From: Ochromonadaceae sp. CCMP2298
Lineage: Eukaryota > Sar > Synurophyceae > Ochromonadales > Ochromonadaceae
Reading direction: 5' to 3'
Length of the DNA stretch: 16,534 bases
NCBI GenBank assembly: GCA_026770595.1
Contig: MU634064.1
Location: forward strand, 1-16,534
The notes under the pieces are model-generated. The model was not told the DNA's origin. It saw nothing but the letters and a program-made list of their open reading frames with translations, and did no database searches. Position 1 is the stretch's first letter; each line of letters begins with the position of its first letter. A program made the position numbers and the translations under genes. Below are positions 1 to 9,810 of the stretch, piece after piece.

Positions 1-3000
1 TGGTCGATCATCGGCAGGCAGCCCAGCGCGAAGTCGAAATCCGCGCCAGTGGAGCTCCTCTCCGCCCTTACGTCGGACAGCTCGATGCCTAGGCCGTGCG
101 CGAGGTAGGAGTCCAGCACGCGTCGGTCGGGGCGGGCCAGGTCCTCAGCAGTGGGCACGTGCATGTGCAGAGAGCGCAGGAGCCTCATTCTCTGCGACCA
201 GTGGGGGTCTGCGGAGTCTGGGTGTGTGGCCAGCACGCTCCACTTGTAGTCCGCCACCCTCTCCCCGTCCACCAGCACGTCCTCTCTGCAGTAGACCAGC
301 TGCTCGTGGTGCGTGTGCCAGTTCTTCTGGTGCGCCTCGTCCAGCGCGTGCTCCACCTCCTGCAGCATGATCTGCATAGTGGTGCTGCCGAACGTGGGCA
401 TGTCCTTGTTCTTGTTGAACTTCTCTGATGCGGCCAGGATGCCTGCGCGCCGGGAGAGGTAGCGGATCCAGTGCGTCTGCTTCTGCCTGCTCCATGCACT
501 GTGCACGCCGTCCAGATCCATGTACTTGCGCAGCAGCCGCCTGCTCTCGTCGGGGGTGATGGATGCGCCCTGCTGCTCGATCCTCTGACTGACTGTCAAA
601 CGTTCACCAACATCGGCCCACGCCTTCGCAAGCTCCTCCAGTCCACCGTCTGCGTGGACCATCGCGTCGCCCGCCTGCTCGTCACGCATACACGTCTGTC
701 TGATGATCTGTTCGTGGCCTTTATGCAGGTTCACAGTGATGAAGATGACTCGGACTGCGGGCTCCGACTGCAGCCAAGAGCTCACTTGCGGAGCCAACTC
801 TGGATCGCCAGTATACCCATCCGTCAGCACGACAATCCACGAGCTCCTATCCACACCATCACTACCCGCTGCACTGAGCATGCTCCTCGCATGCAGTACC
901 GCTGTCCACATAAGAGTGCCACCTTGGGCTTGCACGCCCTGTAGGCTCTGGTGGACGCTATGGCTATGTGCGGGATCCCATCGATGCAGAGGAATGTCCA
1001 CATTGATCGTGTTGTCGAATACGATGAGGCCAACGCGGTCTGTCTCCTTCACCCTGGTGGCGAAGATGTCATTCTGCATGCAGCTTTTGCACGTGTCCAG
1101 TCGACCGCCGTTCATACTGCCCGAGTTGTCCAGCACGAATATCATATCCTTGCCCCCTCCCCCAGTAGCATACAGCTGGTCGATGGCGCCACTCTCGTAG
1201 GCAGAGAGGTACTTGGTCACGTGGGCCGCGTCCTCCTGCACGTCGAACTCTGCCGCCCCCGCATTCAGGCAGCAGCCGAGCGCCGCCAGCACCGGCAGCT
1301 CTGCACAGGGGTGGGGCTCCCCAGATGTGGGTACCCCTCCATCCCCTCCATCCCCCCCATTCCCGGAATCCGGCAGCGCGGAGCTGGGTGGTCCCTCCAG
1401 ATGGCCCCCACGGTCTGGGAGCTCCACGAAGACGCGCAGGTGGCAGTCGGGGGGCAGGGTGAACGAGCAGCCAGTTGAGGGGTCCTCCACCGAGCGCAGC
1501 ACCAGCAGTCGGAAGAAGAACTTGGACACTCTCTGCAGCAGCTGCGCCCACTGCTCGCGCTCTGCGTGCTTGAACCTGCCCAGGTTGATCTGGAAGGCGA
1601 TGGCGAGGTGGGTGGGGTCAGTGCTCTCCAGCAGCGCCCCTTGCAGCTTGCGCGCAGCCTCGCCCGCATCGAAGGCCTCCGTGATGCTCACAGTGCACTG
1701 GGCGAAGTCGGACAGCGCCGCCATGCTCTTGCGCAGCTGGTGGGTCTTGCCGCTGCCCGGGGCGCCGTAGAAGCACTGCACGCTGGAGGCTCCGATGAAT
1801 TCGTCGAAGACCCAGCCCCGCATCGCCGAGTGCAGGTCGACGGCGGCGCACACCTCAGCGCTGAGCGCGGGCACCCACGAGGCGGACTGCAGCATGCTGG
1901 GGCCTGTCTCGACACAGTGCACGTTGTGCCCCACCCGTCTGTCGCTGCCCACTCCTGCTTCAGCTCTGGAGGCACCAGCGTGGGCGTTGCGGCTGTCCAG
2001 GAAGAGCCGCATGAGGCGCAGCTGCAGGGTCGGTGCCAGCAGCTCCACCTGCAGCAGCACGAAGGAGCAGGCGGGGTGGTGGCTGGCACGCTCCAGGAAG
2101 CCCTGCAGCTCCCCAGGGGCGGTGGCCTTGTCGCACCAGAGCACCTGGTATGCCTGCGGCGCACAGTTACCGAAGATGTGCACTAACAGGCGCAGCAGGG
2201 GGGCATGGGAGGCCTGCGCTGTGTACCTTTTAGGTCCCTCAGGGGTTCTCGCGGGGTGATTTGGGGGGCTGTGGGGGTTGGGGTGGATCCCTTCCGCACC
2301 CATGCTGTCCACCACCGTGCGCAGGAACGTCGCCACCCTCATGGGCCAGTCGCTGTTCTCCGCAGAGGCGGACACAGACGCGGACTCCGAGTGGATGCTT
2401 GTCCACAGACAGGCGCGCAGGCGAGCGAAGTCCGCGCGGGGGAACAGGGGACTCAGCATCAGCGCCAGCTCGTTAATGGCCGACTGCTGCACCAGGGTGT
2501 CCAGACGGCGCGCCGCAGCTGTGGAGAAGAGGCACATGAGGGGGTTGCCGGTCACCACCTGCACGAGGCGCTCCTTCCAGGCGTCCAGCAGCTCGGGCAG
2601 GGAGGCGAGGTCGGTCTGCTGCAGGGGCGTGCCTGCGATCAAGGGTCCAGCCCCATCCCAAAACACCTGCGTCAGCACCTGCGTCTGCACGTGCGTCATC
2701 TCGTTCCCCTCAGAGTAGGTCCTCACCGCCACAGTCCAGTCCTGGTGCCCCAGCGCCCGCAGCTCGCACATGAGCGTCAGCCAGCGGCGGTACTGCTGCA
2801 GCGTGCCTAGGTAGGGCATGATGGACAGACCCTGCGCCTTCTCCTCGTGCTGGATGAAGCCCAGGCGCTGCTGGAAGTCCACCACCTCTGCGTCGCCCAG
2901 CTCCACCTCCCGCCCCTTGATCTGGTCGCTGTATGCCATGCGCAGCTGCACGCGCTCGAGGTCGAAGATGTACGTGCAGTGGGCGGCGATGGACTGGAAC

Positions 3001-6000
3001 TGCGGCAGCACTGCGTCCAGGCTGCCCACCCCCTTGAGGAACAGGTCTCCCACGGTCTCCATGTTCTCCTCAGCCGTGCGCAGCTGCGAGAAGGGCCTGC
3101 TCTCCTGGGGCTGACTGGCCTGCTTCATCACCTTCTCAGACGATGTGAGCGCTTCCATCAGCACGCAGAAGGACTGCTTCTGTTGAGCCACCAGCACCGC
3201 CACCCAGTGCGCCACGGGCTTGAAGTTCTCCAATACCTTGTAGTCCTCCCCCCCCAGCTGGGTCAGAAAGTCCTCCACCCTCTCGCTGAAGTGCCCGCTG
3301 TAGCCGCGCCCGTCCACTGCCACGAACTCCTGATGCGAGTGCATGAACTCCCACACCTTCGGAGCCGCGGTGAGGTGCTCGAAGAGGCTCAGCAGACCCA
3401 GCAGCGTCTCGTGCCGTGCGTCCAGTGCGGAGCCAGAGCCAGAGGCAGAGCGAGAAGCATGAGCAGGTGTGCCTATAGCAGGTGCGGGGCAGAGCAGGCT
3501 GTGCAGCAGCTGCAGACGCTCTCTGCACGTGGGCACGTCCCAGGCGGCGATAGCGCTGTCGTCGCACAGGTCCACAGCCAGCTGCACCAGCTCTGTGTAC
3601 TCTGCGTCCCCTGCCTCCGCCGAGGCGCACGTGAAGGCGAACCTCTGCAGGGTGCCTGAGAGACCGTCCGAGCCCAGGACCAGCAGGCGCAGGGGCTCGC
3701 GCATTCCGGATCTGGCAGTGCGGATTATGGTGATACATGATATTAAATAAGTGATGTGCGACAGATGTGCATGTGTATATGTGTACATGTATGTGAAAAT
3801 ACATATACGTGGTATGTGTACTTGGCACTCACAGATGGAGGACTGTGGACAGGGCTTCGTGGATGGAGGGGGAGAGGGAGCCCTGTAGAAAGAAGTCTGC
3901 GAGCAGCTGCAGCTCCGTGGTGGGCGACCGACCCTCGTCCTGCAGCACAGTGCCCACCTGCATCGTAACATGATGATAGTACAGATAATAAGATGATGTA
4001 CGAGGTGTAATAAACGAGATGTGTGGTAAACTAAGCCATATAGATAGCATAACTGATGCGCGGTGAGTGGTACGTACCTTCACGATCTCCACGAAGGTAA
4101 AGTGCGGCCCGCTCAACTGCAGCAGGCGCCGCAGATGCAGCCTTACCACCCCCACAGAAGCAGTGAAGGCAGGCAGATCTCTCCACCCCCCCTCCTGCTC
4201 TCCCATGAAGTGCTTGAACAGCACGGAGCGGTGGACCGACTGGCTAGGGGCGACCACGAAAGCCTCCAGGAACGCGCGGTCCTCCTGCGAGAAGGATCGG
4301 ACGAAGCGCTGCACAGCGGCCGCATTCTCCTCCAGCACCCGCCCGCTCACTCGCCTCACCTCCGCCTCCTCCAGACGCACCTGGGCCTCCAGCGCCAGCA
4401 GATCAGGGAGGGGGAGGATGGCCGTGAGCGCGCTGAGGAAGGGCCTCTGGGTCTGCACCTCGTCCACGAACCCCACCACCCTCGCTCTGCGCGCCTTGAT
4501 TCTGACCAGAGCTGCCCCCGCCATATGTGCGCCTGAGCCTGGGCTGTGGAGCTTATCCTTCAGCAGGCGAAAGAAGGGCTCGTGCTTGCACAGAGCCTCC
4601 AGCTGCAGCAGGCTGGCCTCGCGCAAACTTTCGTCGGAGAAGAGGCCCTTGCACGCAGCCTGCAGTGGGAGCAGGTGGGTGGCCACCGGGACCCGCGCCT
4701 CTACGAAACCCGTGTCCTCTGCGCACTTGTTCAGCCTACGCGCCAGCTGCAGCCAACCGCAGAGCAGGGACGCCTCCGCTGCCGCCTTGGTTCCCAGGTT
4801 CCAGGATTCCAGGGCCTTCAGCAGGGAGGGCAGGTTTGTGAAGTGGCTGAGGAGGTCGCAGCGCTCCGCGCAGTGTGAGGCGCACCGTGCCCAGAATACT
4901 GCCTGCACTTTGGAAGCTCCAAGCAGCTTCACGTCCAGCATCTTGGAGGGAGCCCCAAGCGGCACCTCCGGGAGCTCGGCCACTGTCACGTTCAGCACTT
5001 GGCTCACGAGCTCCGTCATGTGCAGCTGGCCGATGGCGGTGTGGAAACCGAGGCCGGGGAGCAGCAGCCCATGCAGCAGCTCGACCACCGTCCCCGCCTG
5101 TCTCTGCAGAGTGCCGTGGCACAGCAGGGGCACCACGTGGGCCGAGCGCGTCACATCGTACTGCAGGTACTTGCGCAGAAATACGCGAAACGCCTCCGCC
5201 GCCTCTGCCCCCACGTGCACCCCGCCCACCTCCACAGACCCCCTCTCCACCAGCTCGAACAGGTCGACGCAGTGGCGGAACTGATCGCCGTCGAAAGGAC
5301 CGTTCCGCAGATACGCACGGATCTGAGCTGCTGTGGGGGCGCGCAGGTCCTGGTAGGCGCTGCTCTCCAGCCACGCTGCCACCTCCAGGGGTGGGAACCC
5401 GCCCAAGAGGTGCTCCGACAGCAGCTCTGCGAACACTCCATCTGCCTCTCTCACGAAGGCCGATTTGCAGTCGGACCAGACATATCCCAGTTTACGCGCA
5501 TTGGGGCACCCGTCGATGCGCTGCTTGAGGCTGGTGCGCAGCAGGGTGTCGCCTGAGTAAGGTCTGGGGCTGAAGCCCCCCACGGCCAGCAGCAGGCTGA
5601 GGTCGTCGAGACTGGGCACGGCGAAGGTGCAGGTTTGAAGGACTGCGTCGTAGTCGGCGTCTCCGAAGGCAGTGAGGTCGACGTCCTGCAGTCTGGTGAC
5701 TGCCGACTGAAGATCCATTAGGCACATACTCATGGAATACTTGCGATCTCGGGCGCGCTCCAGCAGTGTGCGAAGAAACCCCCACTTGGGGAGAGTGGTA
5801 GCGAGACTGTGCAGGTGCTGGATGGGCACCAGATCCGCCATGAGCAGGGGGCTGTGCAGCATCTGCTTCTCCAGCAGAGTCTGCAGAAATGCCACAACCG
5901 GCTGAGCGATGGGGCTGCGCAGAATTGCGACGCTCCCCCCCGTCCACGCGTAGGTCATGACGTGCTTGTCCAGCAGCGCGCGCAGCAGCTCCTTCACCCA

Positions 6001-7219
6001 CGGTGGGTGCTCGTCCTTCGTCCCCTTCGTCCCCTTCGTCCCCTTCGTCCCCTGGCCAGAGAGAATGACTGATAACTCCATGGCGAGTCGTAGGTAGAGC
6101 GGGAAGTTGTGAGCAGCGGCGCTCCTCTGCAGCAGGCTCTTGGTCTCCAGCTCGTCCAGCTCCCACTCATCCACGCGACCGCAGGTGACGAGCACGCCCT
6201 TGAGGTCTGCGGCAGTGAGCCCGTCCAGATGTGGAGCAAGCACCTGGGACAGACGCGGCAGCAGCTTGATCGCTCCGTGCGCATAAATCTGCTGAGGAAG
6301 TGACTTGTCCAACTTGATGCTCACGGGGAATCGCGAAAGGGCGTTGCGCACCTCCTTGCCAGTCTCTCCCAGAACGAGCAGCACAGGAATAGTCAGCTCG
6401 CTCCAACCACTGCTCCCCATTGGTCGAATGCTGATGAATATAGCCCACCGAAAGATCGTCCATTTTACTTCTGTAAACACGAAGGATACCGCCGCCTCAA
6501 AGAAGGTTTTATCCTTCTGAGGTTTCTGCATGGAGTCGGGCAGCTGGACCACGACACTGAGCGCACCCTCAGCTTGGCATGCCATGCACAACGCGAACAG
6601 ACGCTGCAGCAGATTAGCCTCTTGCGAGAAAACCAAGTCTTTCGATACTTCATCTGGTATGAAGACCGACTGATCACGAAGAGACACGTTGAACTGGAAC
6701 ACTCCACCAGTTCTACCGCGCGTGACAATGACCTTCGACATGCTGCCCGGCAAGGCTCGACCTTGCATAGACTCTGCAGTCAACGCCGCACCAAATGGAG
6801 GGAAGATTCCGTCACGCATCACAGGTCTGCCGTTTTCCAGCTGCACCAAAAGAGGTGCCAATCGGACATCCAGACTCCTCGGTGAGGGAATTCCATGACT
6901 TGGGTCATCGTCCCTCTCGGTGGCTCCATCCATGGCTTGACGACGACGAATGGGATTGCTCAATTGAAGTCGATCCGAAACTGCCTGTGCTTGGATAGAT
7001 TGTGAGACAGCACAGGCAGAGGGAGGGCGAGAGGTTAGTGACAAAAGGTGGAGGTCAAAAGCGGGTTTCGCAGGCTGTCGCTCACCTTGTCAGCTGGGTC
7101 AACGTTCAATGATTGTGAGAGTGCGAGACCTTTGCTCTGAACTGCACCTGGGTCTGGGCGGCTCCTGGGTTTCCAGGGTTTCCTCGATGTTTTAGAGTGG
7201 CACATCCCGCACCTCGAAG
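1..7219 (-). CDS. Giant RNF213/mysterin-like AAA+ protein with embedded VWA domain (partial, C-terminus off the left edge)
   Basis: Coding exons on the minus strand are 7219-7086, 6984-4078, 3957-3833 and 3711 to the edge. All junctions are GT..AG and in phase (introns of 101, 120 and 121 bp). From 6984 onward at least 2,246 residues are open without a stop. The first part (6984-4078) is mostly helical, resembles nothing I recognise, and holds a (Gly-Thr-Lys)4 repeat. Near 2010-2160 the motif YQVLWCDKAT and a following FLER helix resemble the RNF213 segment ahead of an AAA module. GAPGSGKT at 1743-1766 is a Walker A loop. A VWA domain follows, then a conserved-looking RFGSTTM-type segment (FGSTTM near 375-400). 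RNF213 proteins are giant AAA ATPases with a RING-type E3 ligase; no RING is visible, but the C-terminus is missing. A midasin-like AAA/VWA protein is the alternative. The gene model is firm; the family call is moderate. The true start is not settled. Confidence 0.72.
660..1150 (-). other. VWA domain with intact MIDAS inside the giant protein
   Basis: Read on the minus strand, a hydrophobic strand (MIFVL) leads into DNSGSM at 1113-1130, the DxSxS metal-binding motif of von Willebrand factor A domains. GGTLMWTA lies near 882-905 and supplies the expected threonine. LTDG at 816-827 supplies the third MIDAS aspartate after the strand WIVV. The order and spacing match a complete metal-binding VWA fold of about 160 residues. 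It begins about 200 residues after the Walker A loop of the same reading frame. AAA modules and VWA domains co-occur in midasin and in MoxR/VWA pairs, where the VWA docks a partner through a bound metal. What this one binds cannot be told from the sequence. Confidence 0.85.
1743..1766 (-). other. Walker A (P-loop) motif GAPGSGKT
   Basis: The minus-strand codons read GAPGSGKT, directly preceded by the strand-like VQCFY and followed by a helix (HQLRKSM). This is the canonical nucleotide-binding loop GxxGxGK[ST]. A clear Walker B DE pair was not identified: the later strand HLRVFVELPD ends in acidic residues but is not a textbook Walker B. ATP binding is therefore likely, while hydrolysis is uncertain from this window. 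Confidence 0.85.
3712..3832 (-). other. Intron of 121 nt, giant gene
   Basis: The donor CATCT/GTGAGTGCC and the acceptor CACTGCCAG flank an AT-rich stretch with a (CATA)-like repeat. Splicing joins phase 2 to phase 2 and restores the open frame that runs from 3711 to the window edge. Without it, translation stops at the TGA at 3831-3829. Confidence 0.8.
3958..4077 (-). other. Intron of 120 nt without in-frame stop, giant gene
   Basis: The donor is AAG/GTACGT and the acceptor ends GATGCAG. The stretch between is AT-rich and unlike the flanking exons, and would encode a Tyr/Ile/Ser/His-rich insert. It is exactly 120 nt and has no stop, so retention would leave the reading frame open. Intron status is inferred from composition and splice consensus. 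Confidence 0.75.
6011..6053 (-). repeat. Coding 9-bp minisatellite, (Gly-Thr-Lys)4
   Basis: Tandem copies of a 9-bp unit (TTCGTCCCC on the plus strand) sit within the giant gene and encode Gly-Thr-Lys repeats. The unit is a multiple of three, so copy-number change would keep the frame open. Confidence 0.9.
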
Positions 7220-7492
7220 CTGAAAAAAGCGAGGAAAAAGGGGACCATTCGAGTGCTTCCGGGGAACGCGCCAAGCACTCGACCTTTGATGTGTATACCT
7301 GCTGTACACCCTGGTAAAGCTTCTCTTTCGTTCTGGACAGTATATGTGTACACTGTGTTGGGATGATAGATGGAATTAATAATATAGGTCACGGGCAAAT
7401 AGATGCAAGCACGAAAGTCTGCGTTTTCTTTGCTCATACAGTAGTCATTTTTGCTCATATTCGTACCTGGATCGCAGCGCCCGCAAGCTCAC
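7220..7492. other. Non-coding stretch, probable intron upstream of the 7219 exon
   Basis: AT-richer sequence with no convincing coding frame. Read on the minus strand it starts with a GTGAGC donor and ends with a strong TTTTTTCAG acceptor, which fits an intron of 273 nt. Confidence 0.4.
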
Positions 7493-8202
7493 CAACACAG
7501 CTGGTCGTAGTGCAGGTGCAGACCTAGGCAGAGGTGCAGGCACAGGCACAGGCACAGGCGCAGGCAGAGGCAGAGACACCGTGCCCGGTGCCAGTCCAAG
7601 GGACCTACGGGTGTGGTAATGATCGACCACACATGCGATACCAGCCGCCAGTCATCTGCAGCGCCTGTGCGGAAGGAGAAGCAGTTAGAAATAAGGGGGG
7701 GGAGGGGGGTTAGGGAGGGGAAATGTGGGGATGCGAGGGTGCGGGCGTGCGAGCGAGAGGGTGTGCGGATGGAGCTTGCAAAGACGGCGGTCTCTAGATC
7801 TATGATCTGTAACCACTCTTCCCTGGCCTACCTAGAGTTAATGCGTATGCAGGTGTGAGGTAGGAGGTCACAGTGACGACTGTGACGGGTGGGACCCATC
7901 TGCAGCGCCTTGGTTCGAAGATGCCGGTGTTCGGTGCTCGTGCCCACGATGTGCACCTCGCCCTGCAGAGCCTGGTCCTTGTAGCTCCTGTCCACCTGTA
8001 CCCTGTCCACCTGTACCCTGTCCACCTGTACCACGTACAACATAATCCTCATGTACATCAGCAGCTGCCAGCCGAGGAAGAGTGCACGGGCTGGAGGTTA
8101 GGGGCGGAGAAGCCAAGCCGGGCACTGTGGGCTGGGCAGTCGAATACTGCGGTCTGTCTCACTCCCGATCGTCGCGCAGCTGAACACCAGTGATCGCTGC
8201 AT
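7493..8202 (-). CDS. Candidate 5' exons of the giant gene (tentative)
   Basis: Several minus-strand segments form a phase-compatible chain into the 7219 exon. The ATG at 8202 opens a 40-nt exon, MQRSLVFSCATIG, with donor GGGA/GTGAGA. A 98-nt intron with a CCTAACC branch-like site follows. The next exon starts at 8064, reads ADVHEDYVVRGTGGQ and covers a 15-bp tandem repeat; its donor is unclear. Exon 7664-7609 reads AADDWRLVSHVWSIITTP, with strong acceptor TTCCGCACAG and donor CCC/GTAGGT. Exon 7523-7493 ends TTG/GTGAGC. Exon 7219 follows a TTTTTTCAG acceptor. The splice signals are good but no domain supports these short exons. They could belong to a separate small gene, or the giant gene could start at the ATG at 7205. 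An alternative first exon, MPAHRQHITYAAITG from the ATG at 8226, shares the same donor in another frame. Confidence 0.35.
7987..8031. repeat. Three perfect tandem copies of a 15-bp unit
   Basis: The unit CCTGTCCACCTGTAC repeats three times without a mismatch. On the minus strand it reads as (GTGGQ)n or (VQVDR)n depending on frame. Each copy carries an ACAG/GTGGAC donor-like site. Confidence 0.95.
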
Positions 8203-8558
8203 ACGTTATGTGCTGGCGATGAGCAGGCATCAGTGTGGTCGAGATCGTGCGGAAGCAGGTCGAACTCCTCGGAGGCCTTGCCCTTGCAACGTTGGTCGTG
8301 CTGTGCGCAAGCAGAGATTGTCAGGAAGTGGGCCAGGCCAAAGGAAGCTACTGCGAGAACTGGAGAACGACACCCGTGTCCACCACGTGTCAGAGTGTGC
8401 GGCTTCATCTGGCAGATGAACTGATGAAGACGCCCACCAATCTCTTTGTGAGGATCTCACCCTTATCCGGTTGGGGGGTTTCGGTCGGAAAGTTAAAAAA
8501 TACCACAGATTGCTGTTTTTGATGATTTGACTACCCGGAAGTATACTATCACTACCGG
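8203..8558. other. Gene-poor spacer between two minus-strand genes
   Basis: This lies between the candidate start of the giant gene and the stop of the WW gene. A plus-strand frame after an AG at 8225-8226 (EIVRKQVELLGG onward to 8522) and a minus-strand frame over the same bases both look protein-like. Neither has an ATG in frame or a recognisable domain, so no gene is called. No clear promoter motif was seen. Confidence 0.4.
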
Positions 8559-9810
8559 TTATGAGAGTATACAAGAGTATCTACTATCACCTGCAGTCAA
8601 CAGATTAAACTCCGCTGGCTGCCGCCATGTGCTCTCCTTCGTCTTCCTGTAGTAGTAGTAGCGCCGCTTGGACTTGGGGTCCTCCGCGCCCTCCCAGCGC
8701 CGCTCACGCTACCCACTCCCAGGCTGCGGCTAGGACTGGCGCTCCGACTGCCGTAAGCGGAGTCCGTGGAGCGTGCGTAGGCAGGCACATCCCACTGTGC
8801 TGCGCCTTTGGAGGCAGGGGACGAGAAGGGGTTGCTGAAGTCCGTCAGACCAGAGGTGGCGGTGGAGGAGGTGGAGGTGGGACTGGCGCTGCGTTGGTGC
8901 AGGTGGCCGAAGTTCGGAGAAGCCGCTCGCGACGGGAAGGAGGAGGAGGGCGTCGACATAGACATGCCCCCACTACCCCCGCTGCCCCCACTGCCCACTG
9001 TCAGTTGCGACGGTTTGGCCCAGGCGCTCTTCTTTAGCAAGGGGCTGTAGTAGTAGCGCCGCTTAGGGCGCGAGTCTGCGGCTTACTTCGACTGTGTCGT
9101 GCTCCTTGCTGGGACTGGCCCTGCGCATAGTGTCCTGCACCTCGTGCCACTTCTGCATCGAGAGCGGCTCCTGCAGCACAGGCTGCTCCTGCAAAGGCTG
9201 CTCCTGCTCCGCGGCCTTCTCCCTGCTCTCTCCCTCCTGTCTCCGTTTGATGGTGAGTGCGATGGAGATGCGCTCGCTGACGGAGATGCTGCGGCCGTCC
9301 TCGCTGATGCCGAACTTGACGGGGACGCTGCCGGTGCTCTCCTCCTACGTGCCGTCGAGAGGAGGGGGGGGAGGTAGATCAGCAATCGCCCGACAGTAAA
9401 GCAAGCGTAGTACAACACTGCACAGTATAGGACAGCATGACAAACTGTTTTGCGGCTTACTCACTCAATTTTTTCAGGTAGGTCTCCAGCACCACCTTGA
9501 TACTCACTGGTGACGTGCTCATGACGTCGATCAGGCGCAACACGTCCCTGCGGTCTGCCAGAGCCGCGCCCAGCAAAGAAGCACTTTCGCGAGTGCTCTC
9601 GGTTGCAGCCTGCAGCTGTGTGCGCATGTGCTCGTACTGCCGCCGCGTCGCCTGCTCTCTTTCCGCCTGCTGCTCCATGCCCTGCAGGGCTGCCGACAGG
9701 TCCTGCCCCAGCTGGCCCGCAAGCTTTTCGCTTCCTGCCAGAGCCTCCTGCCTGTCCGCCAGAGCTGCCTGGTGCTAGTCCGCAGCAAGAGCCGCGCTGG
9801 ACTACTGCCT
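8559..9810 (-). CDS. Coiled-coil protein with Ser/Pro-rich linker and two WW-type motifs (model uncertain, start not found)
   Basis: Minus-strand segments in order. A coiled coil at 9774-9508 (ALADRQEALAGSEK to RLIDVMSTSP) ends at a strong GTGAGT donor. Segment 9344-9087 (VPVKFGISEDGRSISV, then Gln/Glu-rich) is joined in phase by a 163-nt intron. Segment 9061-8708 opens with RRYYYSPLLKKSAWAKP, then a Gly/Ser/Pro-rich linker. A last segment (WEGAEDPKSKRRYYYYRKT, then KESTWRQP) reaches a TAA at 8561-8559. The two aromatic blocks match the second half of WW domains, which bind proline-rich peptides. The frames connect only through very short introns (31, 25 and 35 or 80 nt), or by frameshifts. 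An in-frame TAG at 9777-9775 would interrupt the coiled coil unless it is the 3' end of an intron. I do not recognise the family. It may be functional with tiny introns, or a decaying copy. Confidence 0.55.
8573..8708 (-). other. C-terminal WW domain
   Basis: In the frame ending at the 8559 TAA, tryptophan (WEG) is followed after 11 residues by a YYYY block, then KESTW and RQP. This is the W..YY..W..P signature and spacing of a WW domain. The upstream WW-like motif (YYYSPLLKKSAWAKP, 9055-9011) has the same second half, and both are preceded by the identical bases AAGCGGCGCTACTACTAC. That points to internal duplication. Confidence 0.7.

Noticed and set aside
2214-2299. Possible intron in the giant gene around the His/Pro-rich insert
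   Set aside because: A GTGCGG..GCGCAG pair exists but removes 86 nt and breaks the otherwise open frame. The stretch is better read as a low-complexity insertion.
2847-3659. Plus-strand open frame of 270 codons (His/Leu/Gln-rich)
   Set aside because: It is a shadow of the minus-strand frame that runs unbroken from 3711 to the edge. Its composition is that of reverse-complemented GC-rich codons.
4067-5284. Plus-strand open frame of 405 codons opposite the giant gene
   Set aside because: It is antisense to a well-supported spliced coding region. It is Ser/Arg/Pro-rich as expected from the complement of CAG/CTG-rich codons and shows no domain.
7445-7630. Pro/Val-rich minus-strand frame
   Set aside because: It has no ATG (it starts at GTG) and is a translation of a CAGGCA-type repeat.
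9083-9418. Ser/Arg/Cys-rich minus-strand frame over the middle WW-gene exon
   Set aside because: The alternative frame (VPVKFGISEDGRSISV) has normal protein composition and joins in phase from the GTGAGT donor at 9507. The Arg/Ser/Cys frame looks like a shadow, although it is phase-compatible with the 42-nt intron.
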